Source of the DNA: Gillisella vitis
GTDB lineage: Bacteria > Pseudomonadota > Alphaproteobacteria > Rhizobiales > Rhizobiaceae
Assembly (NCBI RefSeq): GCF_014204625.1
Contig: NZ_JACHLU010000014.1
Coordinates: forward strand, 60,978 to 124,977
DNA: 64,000 nt
Reading direction: 5' to 3'
Shown here: piece after piece, positions 43,521 to 59,179 of the stretch
Layout of the letters: each line of letters opens with the position of its first letter
Numbering within the stretch: the stretch's first letter is position 1
The notes under the pieces: model-generated
The model's database searches: none
What the model was told of the DNA's origin: nothing
The model's input: the letters and a program-made list of their open reading frames with translations, nothing else
Program-made: the position numbers and the translations under genes

Positions 43521-46445
43521 ATGCGTTTTCCAACACAGAACCACTCCCGTTCCACTGAGCAAGCCGATCATGATGATCAGGATGATGGTGCCGCGTCCTA
43601 TGCCGGTGATGAACATGCTGTCATTCCCGCTGAAGCCAGAAAGACACCGCTGGAACCATGGCAGTCGGCCTTTGTGCTGGGGCCAAACGTGCGCTTTACC
43701 CGCACGCCGGAAAGTGTGATTGCCCGCCGTCGGGAAGCTGAAGCTGCCGCCGAGAAAGCGGCCGCAGAGCAGGCCGCGTTGGAGATTGCTGCCCGCGCAT
43801 CTGCCACCCGCCAGCCGATGGCAGATCGAACGACGGCTATGCCGTCTGCTGCGGCATCCGCTTTTGTGTCGTCTGCCCCCACCAATTCCTTTGGCCTGCC
43901 CAAAACCGGCAGCCCTTTGATTGTCCCGCGCCGCAATCCGCCACCGCGCCCCATGGAGCCAAAGCCGCAGGCGATTGCGCCCGAGGCGATTGCAGCCGTT
44001 CAAGTGCAGGAGACATCTGTCGTGACAATAGCGCCGCAATTTACGCCTGTTGCAGCACAGACCGCTGAAACACCTTCGCTGGAAACTGTTTCGCCACAGG
44101 CTCTGGAGGCAGCGCGCCTGCGTCAGGCAGCAGCTGCCATGCGCATGGCTGAAGATATTACCGTGCATTTGCAGGCAGATGAGGCCTCCAGTGTGAGTCC
44201 TCCTGTCACTGATCCGCTTGCTGCAAATGTGCAGCCTGCATTGACGATCCATGCACAGAGAGACGAAAACCTGGCTTTTGCGTCCGCTAAACTGGCAGTT
44301 TCAGACTTTGCCTTTTTTGAAATGATGTCCTTTGATGCTGATGAGGGTGTTGCTGCGTCGGTTTCAGCGCCTGCGGCCTATGTGCCGACATCTAAACCGA
44401 TTTCTATTCCGCTTCATGGCTCTGTGGCGGCGTTTTATCGTGAGATCAAGATTCACAAAACGGCGAACGACAAAGACCACCATGCTGTGTCCCTGCTGAC
44501 GTTTCCAGTGTCTGCTGCCATCTATCCGCCTTTGGTGCTGCCCCATGTTGAGGCCATGCATGGTGAGGTCACGTCTGTTGAGGCTATGGTTGAGTGTGTC
44601 GCAGTGCCTGTGGCAGAGCCGGAAGCTGTGCCAGAGCCGAAACCTGTGACAGAGCCGGAGCCAGTGGCGCAGAGCGTAGATGTTGCTTTTGCTGTGCAGG
44701 CGGCAGAAATCGCTGCGCCTGTTACGGCACCGGCACCGATTGAGACTGTCGCGGCCACAGTTGAGGTTTCGCCTGTTGTGGCCGCACCTGTGCGGACATT
44801 CTCTGAAAGCCCGCGCGCAAACCGCGCCATTGGTGGCTTGGAAATGAACCGCAACCATCCGTTTGATGGCGATTACGTGTTCCCATCCATCAGCGTGTTG
44901 CAGGAACCGCCAGCGGCGCGGGCCGAAGCCATGCTGCCGGAAGCGCTGGAGCAGAGTGCAGGTCTTTTGGAAAGTGTGCTGGAAGATTTCGGTATCCGTG
45001 GCGAAGTGATTGATGTGCGCCCCGGTCCGGTGGTGACACTGTATGAATTTGAGCCTGCCCCGGGCATCAAATCGTCCCGTGTGATTGGTCTGGCAGACGA
45101 TATTGCCCGTTCCATGTCGGCGCTCTCAGCCCGTGTGGCCGTTGTGCCCGGTCGCAATGTCATTGGCATTGAATTGCCAAATGCCGTGCGCGAAACGGTG
45201 TATTTGCGTGAATTGATCGAGTGTGAAGACTATTGGGAAACCCGCTTCAAGCTGGCGCTTTGCCTCGGCAAATCCATTGGCGGTGAGCCGGTGATTGCCG
45301 AACTGGCCAAGATGCCGCATTTGCTGGTGGCGGGCACCACGGGGTCCGGCAAATCGGTTGCCATCAACACCATGATCCTGTCGCTGCTCTATCGGCTCAA
45401 GCCCGAAGAATGCCGCCTGATCATGGTTGATCCCAAAATGCTGGAACTCTCCGTTTATGATGGTATTCCGCATCTTTTGACGCCGGTTGTGACCGATCCC
45501 AAGAAGGCGGTGATGGCGCTGAAATGGGCCGTGCGCGAAATGGAAGACCGCTATCGCAAGATGTCGCGTCTCGGTGTGCGCAATATCGACGGTTACAATG
45601 CCCGCGCAGCCCAGGCCCGTGAAAAGGGTGAGGTGATTACGGTGAGCGTGCAGGCTGGCTTTGATCGTCAATCTGGCGAAATTCTCTACGAAGATCAGGA
45701 TCTTGATCTGTCCCACATGCCCTATATCGTCATCATCGTTGATGAAATGGCTGACCTGATGATGGTCGCTGGCAAGGAAATTGAAGGGGCGATCCAGCGC
45801 CTGGCGCAGATGGCGCGTGCGGCAGGCATTCACCTGATCATGGCCACCCAACGTCCATCGGTGGATGTGATTACTGGCACGATCAAGGCCAACTTCCCCA
45901 CCCGGATTTCCTTCCAGGTCACATCAAAAATCGATAGCCGCACCATTTTGGGCGAGCAGGGTGCCGAGCATCTGTTGGGTCAAGGTGACATGCTGCAAAT
46001 GGTCGGTGGTGGCCGCATCTGCCGCGTGCATGGGCCGTTTGTCTCGGATGCCGAAGTGGAACAGGTGGTCGCCCATCTGAAAACCCAAGGTCGGCCTGAA
46101 TACCTCGGCACGGTCACGGAGGAAGATCACTCTGAGCCTGCGGCACCCGCACCTGCTGCGGTGTCGGATGAGAGCTATGAGCGGGTTGCAAGCAGCTCTG
46201 GTGGTGATGAGAGTGACGAGCTGTATGAAAAGGCCGTCAAAGTGGTGTTGCGTGATCAAAAATGCTCAACATCCTACATTCAGCGCCGTCTGTCTGTTGG
46301 CTATAATCGGGCTGCATCGCTGGTTGAGCGCATGGAGCGTGAAGGTCTGGTGGGCCCCGCCAATCATGTTGGCAAGCGCGAGATTATCGCAGGGTCTGTG
46401 GTTGAGCCAGCCAATAACGGTATTGGTTTTCACGACGGCGAATAA
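43521..46445 (+). CDS. ftsK: FtsK/SpoIIIE-family DNA translocase without N-terminal membrane domain
   Basis: 974 residues from the ATG at 43521; a GTG four codons earlier is also open. Residues 1-450 are hydrophilic and rich in Ala, Val, Pro and Glu, with a PEPxP-like low-complexity stretch near residue 370, and contain no transmembrane helix. The motor follows: [33 protein letters not shown] (alpha), [16 protein letters not shown] (Walker A, about 607), [13 protein letters not shown] (Walker B) and [27 protein letters not shown]. The C-terminal gamma winged helix ([41 protein letters not shown]) recognises KOPS-type DNA. It pumps DNA in chromosome dimer resolution or segregation. The missing membrane anchor suggests a second, soluble FtsK beside a membrane-bound one elsewhere (inference). 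Confidence 0.92.
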   Translation: MRFPTQNHSRSTEQADHDDQDDGAASYAGDEHAVIPAEARKTPLEPWQSAFVLGPNVRFTRTPESVIARRREAEAAAEKAAAEQAALEIAARASATRQPMADRTTAMPSAAASAFVSSAPTNSFGLPKTGSPLIVPRRNPPPRPMEPKPQAIAPEAIAAVQVQETSVVTIAPQFTPVAAQTAETPSLETVSPQALEAARLRQAAAAMRMAEDITVHLQADEASSVSPPVTDPLAANVQPALTIHAQRDENLAFASAKLAVSDFAFFEMMSFDADEGVAASVSAPAAYVPTSKPISIPLHGSVAAFYREIKIHKTANDKDHHAVSLLTFPVSAAIYPPLVLPHVEAMHGEVTSVEAMVECVAVPVAEPEAVPEPKPVTEPEPVAQSVDVAFAVQAAEIAAPVTAPAPIETVAATVEVSPVVAAPVRTFSESPRANRAIGGLEMNRNHPFDGDYVFPSISVLQEPPAARAEAMLPEALEQSAGLLESVLEDFGIRGEVIDVRPGPVVTLYEFEPAPGIKSSRVIGLADDIARSMSALSARVAVVPGRNVIGIELPNAVRETVYLRELIECEDYWETRFKLALCLGKSIGGEPVIAELAKMPHLLVAGTTGSGKSVAINTMILSLLYRLKPEECRLIMVDPKMLELSVYDGIPHLLTPVVTDPKKAVMALKWAVREMEDRYRKMSRLGVRNIDGYNARAAQAREKGEVITVSVQAGFDRQSGEILYEDQDLDLSHMPYIVIIVDEMADLMMVAGKEIEGAIQRLAQMARAAGIHLIMATQRPSVDVITGTIKANFPTRISFQVTSKIDSRTILGEQGAEHLLGQGDMLQMVGGGRICRVHGPFVSDAEVEQVVAHLKTQGRPEYLGTVTEEDHSEPAAPAPAAVSDESYERVASSSGGDESDELYEKAVKVVLRDQKCSTSYIQRRLSVGYNRAASLVERMEREGLVGPANHVGKREIIAGSVVEPANNGIGFHDGE

Positions 46446-46567
46446 TGCCGCGTGCAAAATGCGGCAGGCTGGATGAGTGAGTTGTAGAAGCGGCGATCGG
46501 ATGCGTGGCTTTGTGACCAGCGCATCCTCTCATACCAACAACTTATGAACGTGAGTGGACGATTGCC

Positions 46568-48043
46568 ATGTCGAATGTGATGAGTTGGGACGAGTGGTTC
46601 GGCCAGGATGGTCTTGGGCTGGCCGAGCTGGTGAAAAACAGACATGTCACGGCCGCTGAGCTTGCAGCGCAGGCCGCAAATGCGATTGCGCTGGTCAATC
46701 CGCAGATCAATGGTGTTGTCGAGGTTTTTGAGGATGCGGTGGCTGATCCTTGGGCCAATGGCGCTGATCAGGACGGTCTTTTCGCGGGCCTGCCATTTTT
46801 GATGAAAGACCTTGGCCCAACGATGAAAGGCCGCCTTCAGGAAATGGGCTCCCTTTACATGAAGGGCAACCGGGCAACGGCGGATAGTTTTCTGACCACC
46901 AAAATCAAAAAAGCCGGATTGAATGTGATTGGTCGCACAACAACACCGGAATTCGGCTGTTGCAGCTCGGCCGAAAATCCAGCCCTTTATGTGACCCGCA
47001 ATCCGTGGGACACGAATTATACCAGCTGCGGTTCATCCGCAGGGTCTTCCGTCATGGTTGGTGCAGGCGTTGCGCCAATCGCCCATGGGACCGATGGTGG
47101 CGGCTCTATTCGCATTCCGGCAGGTATCAATGGTGCGATTGGATTGAAATCATCACGCGGGACGTTTTCGATTGCCCCCGCAGGTTCGGATTTTACCTCT
47201 GTTGTCTCGACGCAAGGCTGTATCAGTCGCACGGTGCGCGATACTGCGGCCTTTGTCGATCAATGTCGCGGTGGTGCGCCGGGTGAGTTCATGCCCTACT
47301 GGACCGCTGAAAAGCCGTTTCTAACGTTGATTGAGCACGATCCGAAGCCGTTGCGCATTGCTGTTTCGCATCAATGGGGGCCTTATAGCGCGTCACCGGC
47401 TATTGTTGCCGAGCTGGATCGCGTGGCCCGCTTTCTGGAGAGCCTTGGCCATCATGTGGAATGGGGACCGCTGCCCGCCATTGATTTTGAAAAAGCCTAT
47501 GGTGCGCAAACGACCTGCTACATCACCAATTTTGCCCAGACGGTGAACAGCCTTTTGCGGATGAAGGGACTGGATAAGCCGCCTGCCGCACTGATTGAGC
47601 CGATGAATATTCGCATCTGGGAGCAGGGCAAGGACGCCACGTATACCGAGCGTGCCGATATGCAATTGGCCTTTAACGCTACAGCCAGAGCCTTTGGTGC
47701 CTTTTTTGAGGCGTGGGATATTATCCTGACGCCGACGACCGCCAAAGAGACACCGCTGTTGGGAACCACGGAATATCTGACCATGACGGATAATCCGTCT
47801 GCGCTGGACTGGTTTGCCAATTTATGGGGCTTTTTTGCCTATACGCCGCTGACCAGTCTGTGCGGAACGCCCGGCATTTCCTTGCCGCTGGCAAAGCAGG
47901 CGAATGGAATGCCGCTCGGCATTCTGGCTCAGGCAGGGCAGGGCAGGGATGGCCTGCTGCTCCAGTTGGCCGCCCAGATTGAGCGTGCCATTGACGGCAG
48001 ATGGAACGGCGGGGATCGGCCCAGGGTTCACGTTACATCATGA
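46568..48043 (+). CDS. Amidase signature family hydrolase
   Basis: 491 residues. The Ser-cisSer-Lys triad regions are clear: LPFLMKDLGPTMKG (Lys), SCGSSAGSSVMVGAGVAPIAHGTDGGGSIRIPAGINGAIGLK (cis-Ser and nucleophilic Ser). The C-terminus LCGTPGISLPLAKQANGMPLGILAQAGQGRDGLLLQLAAQIE is typical of 6-aminohexanoate-cyclic-dimer hydrolase/aryl-amidase-like members. It hydrolyses an amide bond; the substrate is unknown. It follows ftsK by 122 bp and is a separate unit ending in a strong hairpin. Confidence 0.9.
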   Translation: MSNVMSWDEWFGQDGLGLAELVKNRHVTAAELAAQAANAIALVNPQINGVVEVFEDAVADPWANGADQDGLFAGLPFLMKDLGPTMKGRLQEMGSLYMKGNRATADSFLTTKIKKAGLNVIGRTTTPEFGCCSSAENPALYVTRNPWDTNYTSCGSSAGSSVMVGAGVAPIAHGTDGGGSIRIPAGINGAIGLKSSRGTFSIAPAGSDFTSVVSTQGCISRTVRDTAAFVDQCRGGAPGEFMPYWTAEKPFLTLIEHDPKPLRIAVSHQWGPYSASPAIVAELDRVARFLESLGHHVEWGPLPAIDFEKAYGAQTTCYITNFAQTVNSLLRMKGLDKPPAALIEPMNIRIWEQGKDATYTERADMQLAFNATARAFGAFFEAWDIILTPTTAKETPLLGTTEYLTMTDNPSALDWFANLWGFFAYTPLTSLCGTPGISLPLAKQANGMPLGILAQAGQGRDGLLLQLAAQIERAIDGRWNGGDRPRVHVTS

Positions 48044-48079
48044 TGGCTTGGCCGGGAGAAGGGCCTGCTTTTCCTGAAG

Positions 48080-48108
48080 CCTGCCTGGTTCAGGCTGAAC
48101 CAGGCAGG
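48080..48108. terminator. Bidirectional terminator between the amidase gene and katG (palindromic repeat copy C)
   Basis: Thirteen-base arms CCTGCCTGGTTCA (48080-48092) and TGAACCAGGCAGG (48096-48108) with a three-base loop, followed by TTTT on the plus strand. It lies between convergent genes. The core is related to the palindromes at 3149-3175 and 28241-28267. Confidence 0.88.
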
Positions 48109-48127
48109 TTTTGATCAGGTTCAGAGA

Positions 48128-50477
<2,350 letters not shown>

Positions 50478-51431
50478 ATGATAGGCTTATCCATGAAACA
50501 TCTGCGCTATTTTGATGCGCTTGCCCGGCTTGGCCATTTTGGCCGGGCCGCCGAAAATTGTGCCATATCCCAGCCTGCGCTGTCGGTGCAGATCAAGGAG
50601 CTGGAGGAGTTGATTGGCGCTTCGCTTGTTGAGCGCGGCGGCCGTCAGATTCGGCTGACGGGTCTGGGAGAGGAATTTGCCGAGCGGGTAGGGACAATAT
50701 TGCGCGCGGTTGATGAGCTGAAAGACTTGGGGCGGTCCGAAAATGGACCTCTTGCTGGGCGCTTAAGGATTGGGGTCATTCCAACGGTTGCGCCCTATCT
50801 GCTGCCGGACATTATCAAACTGCTGGCGCAGCGCTATCCGGGACTGGAGCCGAGACCGCGAGAAGCAATTACGCAAAAATTGATCGAAGACCTCGTGCAG
50901 GCCAGACTGGACATGGCCATTGTGGCGCTGCCGGTGTCTCAGCCGTCGCTGGAAGAGGTGGCCTTGTTCGATGAGGAGTTTGTTCTGGTGCGGCCATTGG
51001 ACGATGCGTCCAAGCCGGTGCCAAGTGCGGATATGCTCACAAAAATGCGTCTGCTGTTGCTGGAAGAAGGGCATTGCTTCCGCGATCAGGCGCTTTCCTT
51101 TTGCAACATCACGGCAACGGCCCCGCGTGAGTTGATGGAGGGAAGCTCGCTCACCACGCTTGTTCAGATGGTGGGGGCTGGCATTGGCGTCACCCTTATT
51201 CCGCAAATGGCGGTTTCCATCGAAACCCGATCCTCCGATGTGTCCATATCGCGGCTGGCGCAGCCTCGCCCGTTTCGAACCATTGGCATGGTCTGGCGCA
51301 AGACCAATCCGCTCGCGGCTCAATTTGCGCAAATTGCCGACATTGTCCGCGAAGCCGGATTGGCAAAACAGGATCACATCAATCGGACTGCCTCCGGTGC
51401 ACATCTGCAAAACTTTCCAACAGAAATCTGA
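50478..51431 (+). CDS. oxyR: LysR-type hydrogen-peroxide-sensing regulator
   Basis: 317 residues; the ATG at 50493 (MKHLRYFDAL) is an alternative start. The helix-turn-helix is LRYFDALARLGHFGRAAENCAISQPALSVQIKELEELIGASLVERG. The sensor carries EEGHCFRDQALSFC, the two redox cysteines nine residues apart as in E. coli Cys199/Cys208. Oxidation to the disulfide should switch on the divergent katG. Confidence 0.96.
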   Translation: MIGLSMKHLRYFDALARLGHFGRAAENCAISQPALSVQIKELEELIGASLVERGGRQIRLTGLGEEFAERVGTILRAVDELKDLGRSENGPLAGRLRIGVIPTVAPYLLPDIIKLLAQRYPGLEPRPREAITQKLIEDLVQARLDMAIVALPVSQPSLEEVALFDEEFVLVRPLDDASKPVPSADMLTKMRLLLLEEGHCFRDQALSFCNITATAPRELMEGSSLTTLVQMVGAGIGVTLIPQMAVSIETRSSDVSISRLAQPRPFRTIGMVWRKTNPLAAQFAQIADIVREAGLAKQDHINRTASGAHLQNFPTEI

Positions 51432-51502
51432 CGCGCGATACGAGGTTTTAAGCGTATATCTGTTGACGTATATTTTCTATCCTATACCATATGTGGTGTT
51501 CA

Positions 51503-51699
51503 AGGTTCTTTCGGCTCAGGTTCGAGCTGAAAGCTAAGACGGGAATACGGTGCGTGCAACTATCAGGTTGTGCAATGCCGAAGCTGCCCCCGCAACTGTA
51601 AGCGGCGAGCAACTGCCCATGAAAAGCCACTGAAGCGCTCTGCTTTGGGAAGGTGAGGGCTGTTGTGCTGACCCGCAAGCCAGGAGACCTGCCTTGTAA
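51503..51699 (+). ncRNA. Cobalamin riboswitch
   Basis: An early hairpin (CTTTCGGCTC / GAGCTGAAAG) is followed by GACGGGAATACGGTGCG, the conserved GAAGCTGCCCCCGCAACTG core, GCCACTG, TGGGAAGGTGAGGG, and the B12 box AGCCAGGAGACCTGCC at 51678-51693 preceded by GACCCGCA. These are the diagnostic conserved elements of adenosylcobalamin riboswitches in the right order. Boundaries are approximate. It lies upstream of nrdHIEF, so B12 should turn down the B12-independent class Ib reductase. Confidence 0.95.
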
Positions 51700-51810
51700 C
51701 GAACAGATCCACGGGCGGGGTGTCCGGAAGGTCGCGTGAAGACAGGCTGATTGTCGTCGGCTGTTCACGTTTCCTGCCGAAATTCCGCCGAAACACTTCG
51801 GGGTGAAGGC

Positions 51811-51867
51811 ATGAAAATCCTATTGAAAAACAGACCTGTTCTGCAACGAAGGTTGTCAATAGCCTGA
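51811..51867 (+). CDS. Candidate 18-residue leader peptide between riboswitch and nrdH
   Basis: ATG at 51811 after GGGGTGAAGGC, encoding MKILLKNRPVLQRRLSIA and ending in TGA at 51865-51867. It is basic and not recognised. It lies between the riboswitch and a terminator-like hairpin, the position of an attenuation leader. The small stem CCGAA..TTCGG (51787-51800) just before it could hide its ribosome-binding site. It could be a chance frame. Confidence 0.35.
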   Translation: MKILLKNRPVLQRRLSIA

Positions 51868-51890
51868 TAAATACGCTGTGCAACGTTCTC

Positions 51891-51921
51891 CTTAAATCCT
51901 GTCCGATTTAAGTGATTTTTT
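51891..51921 (+). terminator. Terminator-like hairpin in the nrdHIEF leader
   Basis: Perfect arms CTTAAATC (51891-51898) and GATTTAAG (51905-51912), followed by TGATTTTTTG. The stem is AT-rich but the T-run is good. It lies about 110 bp before nrdH and 200 bp after the B12 box, so it may serve as an expression platform or attenuator. Confidence 0.55.
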
Positions 51922-52021
51922 GTGCGCGGTTTTTTCTTGCCATCTTCAATCGTGATCGAGCTTCAAAGCGAAGTTGTCGAACCCCTTCATGCGGCCAGAA
52001 TTCAAAACATACGAGGATATG

Positions 52022-52243
52022 ATGACGATTACTGTTTACAGCAAGCCTGCCTGCGTCCAGTGCACGGCAACAACGCGCGCCCTTGATCGCCAGGGACTGG
52101 CTTATCAACTGATCGATATTTCGCTGGATGATCAGGCCTACGCCACCGTTGCTGAGCTTGGCTATCGGCAGGTTCCGGTTGTTGTGGCGGGCAATGCCCA
52201 TTGGGCGGGTTTTCGACCTGATATGATCAGCACACTCGCATGA
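52022..52243 (+). CDS. nrdH: Glutaredoxin-like NrdH electron donor
   Basis: 73 residues from the second of two adjacent ATG codons (52019, 52022), downstream of ACGAGG. The sequence MTITVYSKPACVQCTATTRALDRQGL has the NrdH active site CVQC, and YRQVPVVVAGNAHWAGFRPDMI is the NrdH-specific tail region. It reduces NrdEF using thioredoxin reductase. It is the first gene of the nrdHIEF operon. Confidence 0.95.
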   Translation: MTITVYSKPACVQCTATTRALDRQGLAYQLIDISLDDQAYATVAELGYRQVPVVVAGNAHWAGFRPDMISTLA

Positions 52244-52638
52244 GTGCGAGAGATGGGTCTGATCGTCTACTTCTCAAGCCGTTCACAAAATACCCATCGG
52301 TTTGTCGAAAAGCTTGGTCTGCGTGCGATGCGCATTGCCTTGAGCATGGACGATGCTCCTCTCAACATCCGTGAGCCTTATGTGCTGATTGTGCCGACCT
52401 ATGCTGGCCCGGACGGCCGGGGCGCGGTGCCAAAACAGGTTATCCGGTTTTTAAATCAGCCGGATAATCGATCTTTCATCTGCGGTGTGATTGCCGCAGG
52501 CAACAGCAATTTCGGCGAGACATTTGGTCTCGCGGGCGATGTTATCGCACGCAAATGTGCAGTGCCTTACCTGTACAGGTTTGAGTTACTCGGCACGGAT
52601 GCGGATGTCGCCAATGTCAGACACGGGATGGAACGATT

Positions 52639-55793
<3,155 letters not shown>

Positions 55794-55899
55794 GGATGTG
55801 TCAGCAGTTTTGCTGCTGGGGAAAGCCTATCAACCGGGCTGGACAAATTTCAATACTCTGATTAGACGAATGTAACTGTATAACATAATGGTGATTTGA

Positions 55900-57417
55900 A
55901 TGGTCAAGAATTTTGCTGTTATCTCGGCACTTTTGTTTTTCGGTGCCGCTCCCGCCTTTGCGGGCAGCGATGGGGTGGTGAATGTGGTCGCTCCCTTTGA
56001 GATTACCGGGCTGGACCCGGCCAAATCGGGCGATATTTTCTTACGCATGGGCATTGTCGAGACGCTGGTGGAGGCCGATAAAAGCGGAAACCCCATTCCG
56101 GCTCTGGCCAAAAGCTGGAATGTGTCGGATGATGGCAAGGTCTGGCGCTTTTCCCTTCAGCCGGGTGTAACATTCCAGGATGGAACGGCCATGACCGCCG
56201 ATGCTGTGGCAGCATCGCTGAATATCGCCCGTGGCAAGCCGGGCTTGCTCAGCAAGGCCCCGATTGAAGCGATTGCTGCCGAGGGAAGCGATACGCTGAC
56301 CATCACGCTTGGCAGGCCATTTGCGCCGTTGCTGGCTTTTCTGGCCGAAAGTCGCGCCCAGATTCTGGCACCGGCTGCCTATGATGGCACGGCTGTGAAG
56401 GATATTATCGGTACGGGTCCGTTTGACCTCACCCGGATTCAGCCGCCGCAAAGCCTTACCGTTGAGCGTTACAATCATTACTGGGGCGTAAAACCCGCCA
56501 TTGAAAAGGCAAGCTATCTCTCGGTCAGTCGCCCGGAAACCCGCGCCTTGATGGCGGAAAACGGTGATGCCGATTATGTTTTCAACCTTGATCCGGCCAG
56601 CCGGACCCGGCTGGCCAAAAGCACCAAAGTCAAGCTGCTGTCGGTTTCGATCCCGCGCAGCGTGTTGCTCAAGGTCAATGCTGGCCATGCGTTTCTCAAA
56701 GATGTCAAGGCGCGTGAAGCCCTGAGCTATGCGATCGATCGTGAAGGGCTGGCGATTGCGATTTTGCGCTATCCGGCGGCGGCCACGCAACTGTTTCCAC
56801 CAAGCCTTGCAAGCTGGCATAATGATGGCCTGACGCCTCTTTCCTATGATCCCGAAAAGGCAAAAGCACTCTTGGCAGAGCAGGGTTGGAAGGCGCAGGC
56901 CGATGGCATTCTTGTCAAAGATGGCAAGCCATTTGCGCTGACCATCACCACCTATCCCGACCGGCCGGAATTGCCGCTGATTGCGGCTGTCTTGCAGGAT
57001 CAGCTCAAGGAAATCGGCATTCAGATCACGATCAACTCGACGAATTCCTCGGAAATTCCTGCCAAACATCAGGATGGCACACTGGAACTTGCGCTGATGG
57101 CGCGTAATTTTGCTCTGGTGCCCGATCCGATCGGCACCATGCTGTCCGATTACGGTCCGGGCGGCGGCGATTGGGGTGCCATGAACTGGTCCAATCCCGA
57201 ATTTGAAACGGCGCTGGATGCCCTGACCCGCGAGACCGATCCGACCGCGGGGCAGGCGCTTCGCCTGAAGGCGGTCAAGGCGATTCAGACCGATCTGCCG
57301 GTCATTCCGATTGCCTGGTATCAGCAGAGCATTGCCGTTTCGCCCAAGCTTGAGGGGGCAACGGTTGATCCGTTCGAGCGTAGCTTCGGCCTGGAAAAAA
57401 TGCGGTGGACACCATGA
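55900..57417 (+). CDS. ABC transporter substrate-binding protein, family 5 (nickel/peptide type)
   Basis: 505 residues. The signal peptide MVKNFAVISALLFFGAAPAFA is cleaved before GSDGVVNVVAPFEITGLDPAKSGDIFLRMGIVETLVEAD. Family-5 landmarks are PALAKSWNVSDDGKVWRFSLQPGVTFQDGTAMTADAVAASLNIAR, GTGPFDLTRIQPPQSLTVERYNHYWG and REALSYAIDREGLAI. It resembles the nickel/cobalt-peptide branch, but no metal-binding residue set can be confirmed. It is the first gene of a four-gene importer operon 106 bp after nrdF. Confidence 0.9.
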   Translation: MVKNFAVISALLFFGAAPAFAGSDGVVNVVAPFEITGLDPAKSGDIFLRMGIVETLVEADKSGNPIPALAKSWNVSDDGKVWRFSLQPGVTFQDGTAMTADAVAASLNIARGKPGLLSKAPIEAIAAEGSDTLTITLGRPFAPLLAFLAESRAQILAPAAYDGTAVKDIIGTGPFDLTRIQPPQSLTVERYNHYWGVKPAIEKASYLSVSRPETRALMAENGDADYVFNLDPASRTRLAKSTKVKLLSVSIPRSVLLKVNAGHAFLKDVKAREALSYAIDREGLAIAILRYPAAATQLFPPSLASWHNDGLTPLSYDPEKAKALLAEQGWKAQADGILVKDGKPFALTITTYPDRPELPLIAAVLQDQLKEIGIQITINSTNSSEIPAKHQDGTLELALMARNFALVPDPIGTMLSDYGPGGGDWGAMNWSNPEFETALDALTRETDPTAGQALRLKAVKAIQTDLPVIPIAWYQQSIAVSPKLEGATVDPFERSFGLEKMRWTP

Positions 57418-58349
57418 TCAAGTCGATCTTTCACCGGCTGGTTCAGGCCGTAATGGTGGCGCTTCTGGTGGGGCTGCTGACGTTTGTGATGACGCGCTCG
57501 CTGCCGGGCGATCTGGCCTATCGCATTGCTGCCGGACGCTATGGATTTGACGTGGTCGACAGTGCGGCTGCCGCCAAAGTCGCGGCAGAGCTTGACCTGC
57601 ACCAGTCGGCGCTGACGGCCCTTGGGCAATGGATGCTTGATCTCGTCCGTTTTGATCTTGGCACATCGCTGGTGACTGGTGCGCCCGTTATTGATGAAAT
57701 CCGCCATCAGCTGGGCCATACGGTGAAACTGTCGCTTGCGGCTTTGCTGCTGTCGCTGCTGATTGGGCCGCCGCTGGGCATTCTGGCCGGTCTACGTCCC
57801 GGTGGCTGGCTCGACAATGGCCTGATGCTGGTATCGACCGCCTTTCGTGCCTTGCCGCAATTCGTTGTCGGGCTGGGGCTGATCATCATCTTTGGCTTGA
57901 CCCTTAACCTCCTGCCTGCTGCGGGCCATGACCATGGTGGCCATTTGATCTTGCCAGCTCTGACGTTGGCGCTGGGGTTGGCGGCCGTGTCCAACCGGGT
58001 GGCGCGTGATGCGATGCTGGCTGTGTCGCGCGCACCTTATTACACTTTTGCCCGCACCAAGGGGCTTTCCGAATGGCAGGTGTTTTCCCGCCATGGGCTT
58101 CGCAATGTGGCGGTGCCGATTCTGACCTATCTTGGTATCCAGTTTGTTTATTTGATTGAAGGCGTTGTGGTGGTGGAAACCCTGTTTGCCTGGCCGGGTA
58201 TTGGTCATTCGCTGGTGCATTCGATTTTTGGCCGCGACGTGCCGATGATTCAGGGCACAGCGCTGGTGATGGGCCTGACATTTGTGGCCCTCAATGCAGT
58301 GGTCGATGTTCTGTGCCATCTGATCGATCCACGGCGGCAGGAGGCATGA
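57414..58349 (+). CDS. ABC transporter permease, NikB/DppB type
   Basis: 311 residues from the ATG at 57414, which overlaps the preceding stop (ATGA). TFVMTRSLPGDLAYRIAAGR is the typical first extracellular segment, followed by helices at LSLAALLLSLLIGPPLGILAGL and others, and the loop YYTFARTKGLSEWQVFSRHGLRN for ATPase contact. A short HDHGGH stretch (near residue 170, predicted periplasmic) is unusual and could bind metal, which would fit nickel or cobalt import (speculative). Confidence 0.92.
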   Translation: MIKSIFHRLVQAVMVALLVGLLTFVMTRSLPGDLAYRIAAGRYGFDVVDSAAAAKVAAELDLHQSALTALGQWMLDLVRFDLGTSLVTGAPVIDEIRHQLGHTVKLSLAALLLSLLIGPPLGILAGLRPGGWLDNGLMLVSTAFRALPQFVVGLGLIIIFGLTLNLLPAAGHDHGGHLILPALTLALGLAAVSNRVARDAMLAVSRAPYYTFARTKGLSEWQVFSRHGLRNVAVPILTYLGIQFVYLIEGVVVVETLFAWPGIGHSLVHSIFGRDVPMIQGTALVMGLTFVALNAVVDVLCHLIDPRRQEA

Positions 58350-59179
58350 CCATGCAGGATACGATGATGTCCAGACCGGCTTTTCTGTCGGCACGGCGGC
58401 TTGTTGGTTTTGCTCTTTTGCTGGCACTGTCGCTGTGTGCCTTTCTGCCGCCGCTGTTAGGCGGGGCGGATCCCTTTAAGCAGACACTGAGCCATGCATT
58501 AAAGGCACCGAGCGCCAGCGACTGGTTCGGCTTTGACCATCTTGGACGCTCCATGGCGGCAAGGATGTCGGCAGCATTGCGCCTGTCTTTGGGGCTGGCG
58601 CTTTTGTCGGTCTTCACCGCCATGATCCCCGGCGTTTTGCTCGGCGTTGCCGCTGCATGGCGCGGCGGGGTGATTGATCGGTTGATCGGCAGTTTTTCAG
58701 AGGCATTTCTGGCGTTGCCAGGACTGCTGCTGGTACTGATGCTGACGGCAATTGCGCCGGATAATCCGGCCATGCTCTATATCGGTATTTCTCTTGTGCT
58801 GTGGGTTGAATATTTCCGCATGACCAGAGCGCTGGCCCGGCCCCTTCTGGCCTCGCCTGCGGTGGAAGCTTCGCGGCTGCTTGGCTTTGGTCCGGCCTAT
58901 ATTGTGCGTCGTCACCTCTGGCCCGAAATTGCGCCGATGTTGCTGACCATGGGTGCCTATGGTGCGGCAGCCGCCGTCATGGCCATTGCGGCGCTGGGAT
59001 TTGTCAGCGTTGGCGTGCGCCCGCCAACGCCTGAGCTTGGCAGCATGATGATTGAGCTTCTGCCCTATTATGAGGAAGCGCCGCATGGATTGATCCAGCC
59101 GATTGTCGTGATTTTCATGATGGTGCTGGCATTGCAATTGATTGCTGGTCAAATGAACAGTGGAAAGGACAGGGCATGA
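58346..59179 (+). CDS. ABC transporter permease, NikC/DppC type
   Basis: 277 residues from the ATG at 58346 (ATGA overlap with the previous gene). It shows DWFGFDHLGRSMAARMSAALRLSLGLALLSV, the EASRLLGFGPAYIVRRHLWPEIAPMLL loop and SVGVRPPTPELGSMMIELLPYYEEAP near the end. It partners the NikB-type permease in the inner membrane. Confidence 0.92.
   Translation: MTMQDTMMSRPAFLSARRLVGFALLLALSLCAFLPPLLGGADPFKQTLSHALKAPSASDWFGFDHLGRSMAARMSAALRLSLGLALLSVFTAMIPGVLLGVAAAWRGGVIDRLIGSFSEAFLALPGLLLVLMLTAIAPDNPAMLYIGISLVLWVEYFRMTRALARPLLASPAVEASRLLGFGPAYIVRRHLWPEIAPMLLTMGAYGAAAAVMAIAALGFVSVGVRPPTPELGSMMIELLPYYEEAPHGLIQPIVVIFMMVLALQLIAGQMNSGKDRA

Noticed and set aside
51563..51883. Minus-strand open frames across the riboswitch
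   Set aside because: They are antisense to highly conserved cobalamin riboswitch elements and show no protein features.
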